Assembly: GCA_036556965.1 (NCBI GenBank)
Contig: DATBIO010000186.1
Location: 1-38,716, forward strand
Direction of reading: 5' to 3'
Origin: DATBIO01 sp036556965
GTDB lineage: Bacteria; Acidobacteriota; Vicinamibacteria; Fen-336
Length of the DNA: 38,716 nucleotides
Each line of letters starts with the position of its first letter. Within the stretch, counting starts at the first letter, position 1. Below the pieces are notes generated by a model, which was given only the letters and a program-made list of their open reading frames with translations, had not been told where the DNA came from and made no database searches. The position numbers were made by a program, and so were the translations under genes. Below, piece by piece: positions 23,375-29,736 of the stretch.

Positions 23375-24621
23375 GCGCCGTCCCCCCGTGGCGGCGGCTG
23401 GCCTGGGTCGCGCGCCGCGAGTTCCTGGAGCGCCTGCGCTCCAAGGCCTTCGTCATCGCCACCATCCTGGGGCCCCTGCTCATGGGCGCCTTCATCCTGG
23501 GACCCGGCCTGCTCATGACGCGCCAGCGCGGAAAGCCCCTGCGCGTGGCCGTCCTCGACGACACGGGACGGGTGCGGGCGGCGGTGGAGGAGTCGCTGCG
23601 CCGGCGCACCGTGGCCGGAGTCCGGCGGTTCGAGCTGTCGCCCGCGCCGGGAGCGGGCGGCGTCGACGGGGCGCGCGAGGCGGTGCGCGGCGGCCTGCTC
23701 GACGGGTTCGTCTACCTCCCCGCCGACGCCCTGGAGCGCTGCCGGGCGGAGTACCACGGCCGCTACGTCAGCAACGCCCTCGACATCCAGGTGGTGGACG
23801 CGGCGGTGGAGGAGGCGCTGCTGGCGCGCCGGCTGGAGACGCGCGGCCTGGGGGCCGACGACGTGCGGGAGGTCACGCGCAAGCTCGACCTCAAGACGGT
23901 GCGCCTCACGGAGCGCGGCGCGCGCGAGGACAGCGGCGGCTCCGTCATGCTCTCCCTCGTCCTCATGATGCTCCTCTACTCGGCGGTGGCCATGTGGGGC
24001 CAGGCCATCATGAACGGCGTCATCGAGGAGAAGGCCAACCGCGTGGTCGAGGTGCTGGTGTCCTCCATCCCGTCCTGGGTCCTCTTTGCGGGCAAGCTCC
24101 TGGGGGTGGGGGCCGCCGGGCTCGCCCAGTTCGGCCTGTGGACGCTGTCGCTGCTCCTCCTCGGGCTCTACGCCCAGGCGGGTCCCATGGTCCTGCCCGA
24201 GATCCCGCCGGGGCTGCTGGCGGCCATGGTCGGCTTCTTCCTGCTCGGCTACTTCCTCTACGGCGCGCTCTACGCCGCGGTGGGGGCGGCGGTGAACACG
24301 CAGCAGGAGGCGCAGGCCCTGGCCTTCCCCGTGCTGTCGCCGCTCATCCTGGCCGTGGCCTTCTTCCCGGGCGTGATGAGCCGGCCCGACGGAGCGCTCG
24401 CGGTGACGCTGACCCTGATCCCCTTTTTCGCCCCCATCCTCATGTTCCTCCGCGTGACCCTGCTCCCGCCCCCGGCCTGGCAGCTCGCCCTGTCGGTGGC
24501 GCTGACCGTGCTGACCATCGGCCTCGTGGTCTGGGGAGCGGCGCGGATCTACCGCGTGGGGATCCTGATGTACGGCAAGAGGCCGACCCTGCCCGAGATG
24601 CTCAAATGGCTGAACAGGTGA
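23371..24621 (+). CDS. ABC-2 type exporter permease (NatB-like)
   Basis: A 416-residue membrane protein: one N-terminal span (KAFVIATILGPLLMGAFIL), a ~150-residue extracytoplasmic domain, then about five spans (SVMLSLVLMMLLYSAVAMWG onward). The signature GVIEEKANRVVEVLVSSI is typical of NatB/YhaP permeases. GTG 23371 overlaps the ATPase stop, as usual for coupled exporter genes. The extracytoplasmic part resembles NatB-type fused domains. The substrate is unknown (sodium, a lipid or a small toxin are all possible). Confidence 0.92.
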   Translation: MSAVPPWRRLAWVARREFLERLRSKAFVIATILGPLLMGAFILGPGLLMTRQRGKPLRVAVLDDTGRVRAAVEESLRRRTVAGVRRFELSPAPGAGGVDGAREAVRGGLLDGFVYLPADALERCRAEYHGRYVSNALDIQVVDAAVEEALLARRLETRGLGADDVREVTRKLDLKTVRLTERGAREDSGGSVMLSLVLMMLLYSAVAMWGQAIMNGVIEEKANRVVEVLVSSIPSWVLFAGKLLGVGAAGLAQFGLWTLSLLLLGLYAQAGPMVLPEIPPGLLAAMVGFFLLGYFLYGALYAAVGAAVNTQQEAQALAFPVLSPLILAVAFFPGVMSRPDGALAVTLTLIPFFAPILMFLRVTLLPPPAWQLALSVALTVLTIGLVVWGAARIYRVGILMYGKRPTLPEMLKWLNR

Positions 24622-24725
24622 ACGACCGGCCATCCCCGGATGAGGGCCAGGCGTGGCCTCGATGGGCGATGGATCGGCGGCGCCTCGTGGAGTACCGTCT
24701 GCCGGGATTCTCGAGGGTGGTGCCC

Positions 24726-25793
24726 ATGCGGTCTGATCACGAGCGCGATGCCGGTCCGTCGAGCACCGCGTCGGTCCTGGGGCGGTTGGCGCTTCTCGGC
24801 GCCGTGGTGGCGTCCGTTCTCGCGCCGGCGCGAGGGGCCGCCCAGACCACGGGGCCGACGGCGGCCAGGCGCGCCGCGCTGCACCTGGGCTCGACGCCAT
24901 GGTCCCCGTTCACCGGCGAGCCGGGCAAGGCACGGCTCGCCATCGACCTCGTCCACGCGGTCCTGGCGCGCGGGGGGATCTCCTCGCAGACCACCATCGT
25001 GCCGGAGGGCACGCTCACGCCCGCCCTCCTCGAGGGGCGGTTCGACGGCAGCCCCGCGCTCTGGCGGGACCCCGGACGCGAGGAGACGCTGCTCTACTCC
25101 AAGCCCTATCTCGAGAACCGGCTCGTACTCGTGGCCAGGAAGGGCAACGACGTGTCCGCTCCCCGGCTCCAGGCGCTGGCCGGCAAGCGCATCGCCATCG
25201 TCGACGGCTACGCGTACGGGGACGAGCTGAAGGTCGCGACGGGCCCGGCCTACGTGGCCTCGAGCACCGTCGAGGAGAGCCTGGCCAAGGTCCTCGCCGG
25301 CGAGGCCGACTACGTCCTCATGGACGACGTCGTGGTCCAGTACCTCCTGACGAACTACGCGGAGGAGGCCAGGACGCGGCTGGCCATCGGCACCGAGCCG
25401 CTGCTGGTCCGCTCGCTTCACTTCGCCGTCCGCCGCAAGCTGCCCGGAGCCCAGTCCATCGTGGATGCGTTCAACGCCGAGCTCACGGGCATGATCGAGG
25501 ACCGCAGCTACCACCGCCTGCTTCAGCTGGGCTGGATCGAGGCGGACGTGGACGGCGACGGACGCACGGAAGCGGTGCCCGCCAGCGACCAGGCCGGCCA
25601 GGCTCCGCCCGTCCGCCGTTTCGAGCTCGTCACCGTGACCGCCTCCGCTCCCGTTCCCGTCTCGAAGAAGCGCTTCTACCTGGGCGGCCGGGTGTACGAA
25701 GGCTGGTCCAACGTGCCCGACCGCTACAAGCTGGATCCGGGCAAGACACCGTGGGGGAGCACGGTGGCCCCGCTCTTCTCCTTCGAGTGGTAG
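24726..25793 (+). CDS. Periplasmic solute-binding protein, family-3 type, with C-terminal extension
   Basis: A 355-residue exported protein. ATG 24726 is chosen because GAGGGTGG lies 7-15 nt upstream and the signal peptide (VLGRLALLGAVVASVLAPARGAAQ) then sits at the N-terminus. An in-frame ATG at 24606 would add 40 unconvincing residues. The core reads as a type-II binding protein: LGSTPWSPFTGEPGKARLA, AIDLVHAVLARGG, LLYSKPYLENRLVLV, LAGKRIAIVDGYAYGD, EESLAKVLAGEADYVLMDDV. A short Asp-rich loop (DVDGDGRTE) follows and the last ~75 residues are unrecognised. No transporter partner is adjacent other than the NatAB-like exporter, so a sensor role is as likely as uptake. Confidence 0.82.
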   Translation: MRSDHERDAGPSSTASVLGRLALLGAVVASVLAPARGAAQTTGPTAARRAALHLGSTPWSPFTGEPGKARLAIDLVHAVLARGGISSQTTIVPEGTLTPALLEGRFDGSPALWRDPGREETLLYSKPYLENRLVLVARKGNDVSAPRLQALAGKRIAIVDGYAYGDELKVATGPAYVASSTVEESLAKVLAGEADYVLMDDVVVQYLLTNYAEEARTRLAIGTEPLLVRSLHFAVRRKLPGAQSIVDAFNAELTGMIEDRSYHRLLQLGWIEADVDGDGRTEAVPASDQAGQAPPVRRFELVTVTASAPVPVSKKRFYLGGRVYEGWSNVPDRYKLDPGKTPWGSTVAPLFSFEW

Positions 25794-25801
25794 GAGGGAC
25801 G

Positions 25802-25819
25802 GCCGCCCCTCGGGGCGGC
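25802..25819. terminator. GC-rich hairpin between convergent genes
   Basis: GCCGCCCC (25802-25809) and GGGGCGGC (25812-25819) form a perfect 8-bp stem with a 2-nt loop, 8 bp after the stop of the solute-binding protein. There is no T run. Confidence 0.4.
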
Positions 25820-25851
25820 AAGGGCCTGCGGTGGCGCGGGACCGGGGAGTG

Positions 25852-26325
25852 CTACTTCTCGGCCGTGCCGTCGGGCACGACCCCGCTGCGGCCGATCTGG
25901 ATCTTCTTGAGCAGGGTCATGCGGATGACCTTGAGGGCCGACTCGCGCGCCTGGGTCTCGTCCACCTCGCCCGCCTTGATCTTGCGGTCGAGGTCCGCGG
26001 CGTAGGTGCCCATCGCGTCCTCGAGCTTCCCCACCATGTCCACGGCCTCTGGGCTCTTGGCCACCAGGTCCTTGAGCTTCGCCCACTCGCCGGGCAGGGG
26101 CCCCTCGCCCTTGCCGATCTCCCGCTCCACGATGCCGAGGACCTTGATGGCCACCATGGTGCGCATCAGGTTGCGGGGATCCTTGAGCGCGGGCAGCATC
26201 TGCCCCGCGATCTGCTGCTTGGCCATCCGGATGACACGCTCCTTCAGCTCGTCGGGAATCTCCGGCGTCTTGGCGCCGGGTTTCGCGACGGGCTTCGGCG
26301 CGTCCTTGGGCTCGTCCTCGGCCAT
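25852..26325 (-). CDS. Small helical cytoplasmic protein (unknown)
   Basis: A 157-residue protein with no signal or membrane segment. An N-terminal acidic/Pro linker (MAEDEPKDAPKPVAKPG) precedes mostly helical text: IPDELKERVIRMAKQQIAGQ, LMRTMVAIKVLGIVEREIG, EWAKLKDLVAKSPEAVDMVG and DETQARESALKVIRMTLLKK. ATG 26325 follows a GGGGAG sequence at about -14; a GTG at 26367 would add 14 residues but lies inside the hairpin region. I do not recognise a family. It follows thiO on the same strand with a 45-bp gap that holds an inverted repeat. Confidence 0.7.
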   Translation of the reverse strand: MAEDEPKDAPKPVAKPGAKTPEIPDELKERVIRMAKQQIAGQMLPALKDPRNLMRTMVAIKVLGIVEREIGKGEGPLPGEWAKLKDLVAKSPEAVDMVGKLEDAMGTYAADLDRKIKAGEVDETQARESALKVIRMTLLKKIQIGRSGVVPDGTAEK

Positions 26326-26350
26326 GGTGCTCTGCTCCCCTGGGCGGAAA

Positions 26351-26378
26351 GGCGCTGATTCTGACACACGTCAGCGCC
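26351..26378 (-). repeat. Overlapping inverted repeats around the thiO stop codon
   Basis: GGCGCTGA (26351-26358) pairs perfectly with TCAGCGCC (26371-26378). CTGAC (26361-26365) can alternatively pair with GTCAG (26370-26374), giving two mutually exclusive hairpins that share the TCAG bases. The thiO stop lies in the shared arm. This looks like an attenuator or operator between thiO and the next gene, but no ligand-binding consensus is seen. Confidence 0.4.
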
Positions 26379-27477
26379 GAAAGCGCGCGAGGGAGAAAGC
26401 GGAGAGGTCGACGCCCGGCTCCTCCCCGCGGGCCAGGGCGGCCACGGCCTCGCCCACCAGGGGGCCGAGCAGGATGCCGTCGCGGTACAGGCCCGCCACG
26501 TGGAAGAGGCCCGGGAGGCCCCCCGCGCCCAGCACGGGCCACCCGTCCGGTGTGCCCGGGCGCAGGCCCACCCACGTGTCGGACACCCTCACGTCGGCCA
26601 GGGCGGGCGTGATCTCGAGGGCGGCCTCGAGCACGGTGCGCAGGGCGCCCGCGGTCACGCTCTTGTCGTAGCCGGCGCGCTCGAGCGTCGATCCCGCCAG
26701 CAGCCGGCCGTCGCCGCGCGGCACGAGGTAGCCGCGCGGCGAGTGGACCACGTGGCGGCACAGGGGAGGCGCCACCTCGAAGGCCGCGATGAGGCCGCGC
26801 ACGGGCTCGACGGGGGGCGGCTCCGGGTCGCCCGCGAGCAGACCCGCCCAGGCGCCGGCGGCGTTCACCACCAGCGGCGCCGCCAGCACATCCGTGCCCG
26901 CGCGCACCCCGGCCACGCGGCCGCCGTCCACGACCAGGCCCGTGGCCGGGCGTCCGGTCAGGAGGCTGGCCCCGCGCGCCACCGCGGAGGCCGCCAGGGC
27001 GCGCGTGAGGCGGACGTTGTCGAGCCACCGGTCGCCGGGCACGTAGAGGGCGCGCCGCACGACGGGGGCCAGGTTGGGCTCGGCCTCCCGCACCTCCGCC
27101 CCCCCCAGCACCTCCAGCTCGAGACCCGCCTGGCGCTGCCACTCCGCGCGGCGCAGCAGCCGCGCCTCCCCCGCCTCGTCGAAGGCGAGGTGCAGCGACC
27201 CCAGGCGCGCGCGCTCCACGTCGATCCCCGTCTCCTCCCGCAGCTCGGCGGCGAGCCCCTGGTGCCGGTCGCGCGCCCGCAGGGCCAGGCCGAGGAGGGC
27301 CGAAGGCTGCTCCGCCTCGCCCTGGGCGGCCAGCATTCCCGCGGCCGCGCTGGAGGCCTCCGCGCCCACGCGGCGGCGCTCCACCACCAGGACGCGGGCC
27401 CCCGCGCGGGCCAGGGCGCGCGCGGCGGAGAGGCCGGCCACGCCCGCGCCGACCACGATGGCGTCCCAGCGCTCCAT
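26371..27477 (-). CDS. thiO: Glycine oxidase ThiO-like FAD enzyme
   Basis: A 368-residue D-amino-acid-oxidase-family flavoenzyme. The N-terminal dinucleotide motif is AIVVGAGVAGLSAARALA, then VLVVERRRVGAEASSAAAGML. Family motifs follow through the middle (VVNAAGAWAG, VEPVRGLIAAF), and the C-terminal FAD motif appears as GLRPGTPDGWPVLG and HVAGLYRDGILLGP. ThiO makes iminoglycine (dehydroglycine) from glycine for the thiazole half of thiamine. Other thiazole genes are absent here and thiC is 17 kb away, so ThiO is preferred but a related glycine/sarcosine oxidase is not excluded. The start codon follows TAAAAC by 6 nt, again near-leaderless. Confidence 0.87.
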   Translation of the reverse strand: MERWDAIVVGAGVAGLSAARALARAGARVLVVERRRVGAEASSAAAGMLAAQGEAEQPSALLGLALRARDRHQGLAAELREETGIDVERARLGSLHLAFDEAGEARLLRRAEWQRQAGLELEVLGGAEVREAEPNLAPVVRRALYVPGDRWLDNVRLTRALAASAVARGASLLTGRPATGLVVDGGRVAGVRAGTDVLAAPLVVNAAGAWAGLLAGDPEPPPVEPVRGLIAAFEVAPPLCRHVVHSPRGYLVPRGDGRLLAGSTLERAGYDKSVTAGALRTVLEAALEITPALADVRVSDTWVGLRPGTPDGWPVLGAGGLPGLFHVAGLYRDGILLGPLVGEAVAALARGEEPGVDLSAFSLARFRR

Positions 27478-27527
27478 GGGCAGGTTTTATCACTCCCCGG
27501 GCCGCCTCCTGCCGCCGGCCCCCGTGC

Positions 27528-27533
27528 TATCCT
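27528..27533 (+). promoter_or_regulatory. Extended -10 of the zinc-ribbon gene
   Basis: TGCTATCCT ends 14 nt before ATG 27548; no ribosome-binding site is visible between them. Confidence 0.4.
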
Positions 27534-27547
27534 GCCCGCCCAACGGG

Positions 27548-28045
27548 ATGGAAAAGGCGCAGAGAGCCCGTTGCGTGTATTGCCGCTCGGAGGTCGCGGT
27601 CCCCGACGCCTACGCGCAGGGCGACCACATCAAGTGCGGCACCTGCGGCACCAAGCACAAGGTCGTGCGCGGCGACGTGGTGCGCCTGGTGCTCGCCGAC
27701 GTGGCTCCCCTGCGCGAGAAGCTCATGGCCAACCAGGCGCTGGTGGAGCGCCTGCAGGACGAGCTCACGGGGGCCCGCCGCAGCTTCGGGATCGGCGCCA
27801 ACGGCCTGGGCGTGGCTCTGGCCTGGTTCCTCTACCAGGTGGCCATCAACGAGCAGGTGATCTCGCTGGGGCTCGCCATCAGCTCGGTGCTCGTCGGCGT
27901 GGCCGCGGGCGCCCTGCTGGAGGCCCTCAACTACCTGTTCCTGTCGAAGCGCCAGCGCATCAAGCGCATCTCCTCCGAGCTCGACGACGCGCGCGCGGAG
28001 GGCCGGCAGATCCAGAAGCTGATCCGCGAAGCCGGCCGCGTCTGA
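27548..28045 (+). CDS. Zinc-ribbon membrane protein (unknown)
   Basis: A 165-residue protein. Residues 9-34 form a zinc ribbon: CVYCRSEV and CGTCGTKH. A helix and coiled coil (PLREKLMANQALVERLQDEL) lead to two hydrophobic spans (GLGVALAWFLYQVAI and ISLGLAISSVLVGVAAGALL). It ends in a basic, charged helix (KRQRIKRISSELDDARAEGR). The organisation suggests a membrane-anchored, cytoplasmic zinc-ribbon adaptor. No named family is recognised. It converges with the cupredoxin gene; both stop codons lie at the edge of one hairpin. Confidence 0.75.
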   Translation: MEKAQRARCVYCRSEVAVPDAYAQGDHIKCGTCGTKHKVVRGDVVRLVLADVAPLREKLMANQALVERLQDELTGARRSFGIGANGLGVALAWFLYQVAINEQVISLGLAISSVLVGVAAGALLEALNYLFLSKRQRIKRISSELDDARAEGRQIQKLIREAGRV

Positions 28046-28074
28046 GCGGGCGCCCGGGGGCGGGGCCGCCCGCT
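28045..28074. terminator. Hairpin spanning two convergent stops
   Basis: AGCGGGCG (28045-28052) pairs with CGCCCGCT (28067-28074) around a 14-nt GC-rich loop. The plus-strand TGA (28043-28045) and the minus-strand TAG (28075-28073) lie at the two edges. Confidence 0.4.
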
Positions 28075-28831
28075 AGGGGCGTTGCTGGATGAGGTCGCGG
28101 ATCAGGAACCCCGGCGCCGGCTCCTCGCCCGTGTAGGTGAAGTCGAGCGTGGCCGTGCCCCCGTCCGTAACCGCGACCTCCTTGGCATAGCGCCCGTAGC
28201 GCTCGTGCCACGCTTCCACCGTGTAGGTGCCGGCGGGGACGTTGCGCAGGGTGAAGGTGCCCTCCCCGCGCGTGACGTCGAAGTAGGGATGCGTGGCCAC
28301 GCCGATGTAGCCGAGCATCCACTTGTGCACCTCGCAGCGGACGAGCATCACGATCTCCTCGTCCTTCAGCTTGAAGTCGAACGTCATCCCCGCCTGGGCC
28401 TGGCCCAGGTTGAACCGGTTCCTCTTCTCGGAGATTCCCTTGATGTTGTGGAGGGTCGCATCCTTGTTCACGACGCGGAGCGTCTGGCCCACCATGGCCC
28501 CGGACATGCGCGGGTGGTAGACGCACCCCTCCTGCTCGATCACCACCGGCGTGCTGGGGATGGCTGCCCCCGGCACGTTGCCCTTGATGGCCACGTACAC
28601 GTTGGCCAGGGTGCCGTCGGGGTTCACGGTGACCAGCTCCTGGTACATCTTGGTCCCGGCGTTGATCTTCACGCAGTTGGGATCGGCCCCCATGCCGATG
28701 AGCAGGTTCTTGGGGGCCTTGCCCGTGAAGTGCACCTTGCCGCTGACGGTGCCCGCCGCCGAGGCGGTGAGGGGGCTGGCGGTCAGAGCCGCAGCGGTGG
28801 CCGCGGCCGCCCAGAGGCTGCTAGCACGCAT
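28073..28831 (-). CDS. Secreted cupredoxin-like protein with carboxypeptidase-regulatory-like tail
   Basis: A 252-residue exported protein: signal peptide 1-25 (ending ASA). A cupredoxin-like domain (about 28-170) has candidate copper ligands in LHNI (His) and RCEVHKWMLGY (Cys, His, Met spaced C-x2-H-x2-M). A beta-sandwich tail follows (YFDVTRGEGTFTLRNVPAGTYTVEAWHERYG) like carboxypeptidase regulatory domains. It is the last gene of the porin-cytochrome operon, 11 bp after the fusion gene, with GTAGGAG before its ATG. A periplasmic blue-copper electron carrier for the conduit is the natural inference, but the copper set is short and should be tested. Convergent with the zinc-ribbon gene. Confidence 0.85.
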   Translation of the reverse strand: MRASSLWAAAATAAALTASPLTASAAGTVSGKVHFTGKAPKNLLIGMGADPNCVKINAGTKMYQELVTVNPDGTLANVYVAIKGNVPGAAIPSTPVVIEQEGCVYHPRMSGAMVGQTLRVVNKDATLHNIKGISEKRNRFNLGQAQAGMTFDFKLKDEEIVMLVRCEVHKWMLGYIGVATHPYFDVTRGEGTFTLRNVPAGTYTVEAWHERYGRYAKEVAVTDGGTATLDFTYTGEEPAPGFLIRDLIQQRP

Positions 28832-28842
28832 GGGCCATGCTC

Positions 28843-29736
28843 CTACGGGTGGATGCCCGTCACGCGCAGCTCACCCCGGCTGCGCGCCCGGATGTACTGG
28901 TACACGGATGCAATGGTCGCCTCCTCCAGGGTACCGCGAAATGCGGGGTGGCCGTTCTGGGGGCGCCCGTTGAGCACCACGTAGAGGAAGCCCGGATAGG
29001 AGAAGCGCCGGATGGAGCGGATCAGGTTGACGGGGGCCAGGGCCCTGGGCGCCGCCACCACCTCCGCGCCGTGGCAGCGCGCGCAGCGCTCGGCGAACAC
29101 GGCTCCCCCCGCTTCCGCCGCCGCGCGGTCGGAGCCGGGGGCGCGCCGGTCGAGCAGGTCGCCGAACTCGACGCGGATGGTCTGCTCGGCGGGCACGACG
29201 CCGTAGGACTCGAGCAGGGCCTTGATCGCGTCGGCGCAGGGCTGCGGGCCCACGCCCCCCGACGGCAGGCCGGCGGGGGGCGCGTGCGGCTCGGCCAGCG
29301 TGCGCAGCGCGAGCAGGTTCTCCGGGTCGTTCTGCACGGCCGCCAGCCCGGCCAGCGGCGCCCACATCACCGCCGCCCCCATCCGTCCCTCGAGCACGTC
29401 CAGGACCAGCGCGCCCGCGGCCTCGCCGGACGCCGAGTACTCGCGCACGCGGGGGAGGCCGGCGGCCGCCGCCAGCGCCACGGCGGGGGTCCCTGCCTGC
29501 ACGCCCACCTCGACCTCGCGGAGGGCGGGGGCGTCGAGGGAGGTGACGGGCGCGCCACCCTCACGGGACACGAGCACGTAGGTGGTGTCGTACTGGGCGA
29601 CGGCGGCCACCGCGGGGCCGAGGCGATCCGGCGAGGAGAGCACGCCGTGGCACGCGTCCTGGCCCTCCGCGGGCGCCTGCGCGGCGACGGGCGCGGCCAG
29701 GGAGGCGCCGAGCACGGCCAGCGCGGCGTACTTCAC
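28843..29736 (-). CDS. Periplasmic fusion of a binding-protein-like domain and a monohaem cytochrome c
   Basis: A 297-residue exported protein. Signal peptide MKYAALAVLGASLAAPVAA, read from a GTG that overlaps the porin stop (GTGA). Residues ~25-190 resemble a family-3 solute-binding or MoxJ/XoxJ-like lobe: VLSSPDRLGPAVAAVAQY, REVEVGVQAGTPAVALA, GALVLDVLEGRMGAAVMWA. The C-terminal ~100 residues are a class-I cytochrome c with one CARCH haem site (FAERCARCHG) and a downstream Met-containing stretch to be checked as axial ligand. The combination of a binding lobe with a cytochrome is unusual and is covalently joined here. It is likely soluble and periplasmic, feeding electrons to or from the decaheme protein. 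Confidence 0.85.
   Translation of the reverse strand: MKYAALAVLGASLAAPVAAQAPAEGQDACHGVLSSPDRLGPAVAAVAQYDTTYVLVSREGGAPVTSLDAPALREVEVGVQAGTPAVALAAAAGLPRVREYSASGEAAGALVLDVLEGRMGAAVMWAPLAGLAAVQNDPENLLALRTLAEPHAPPAGLPSGGVGPQPCADAIKALLESYGVVPAEQTIRVEFGDLLDRRAPGSDRAAAEAGGAVFAERCARCHGAEVVAAPRALAPVNLIRSIRRFSYPGFLYVVLNGRPQNGHPAFRGTLEEATIASVYQYIRARSRGELRVTGIHP

Noticed and set aside
24606..24725. N-terminal extension of the binding protein from ATG 24606
   Set aside because: It overlaps the permease end and buries the signal peptide; the GAGGGTGG site supports 24726.
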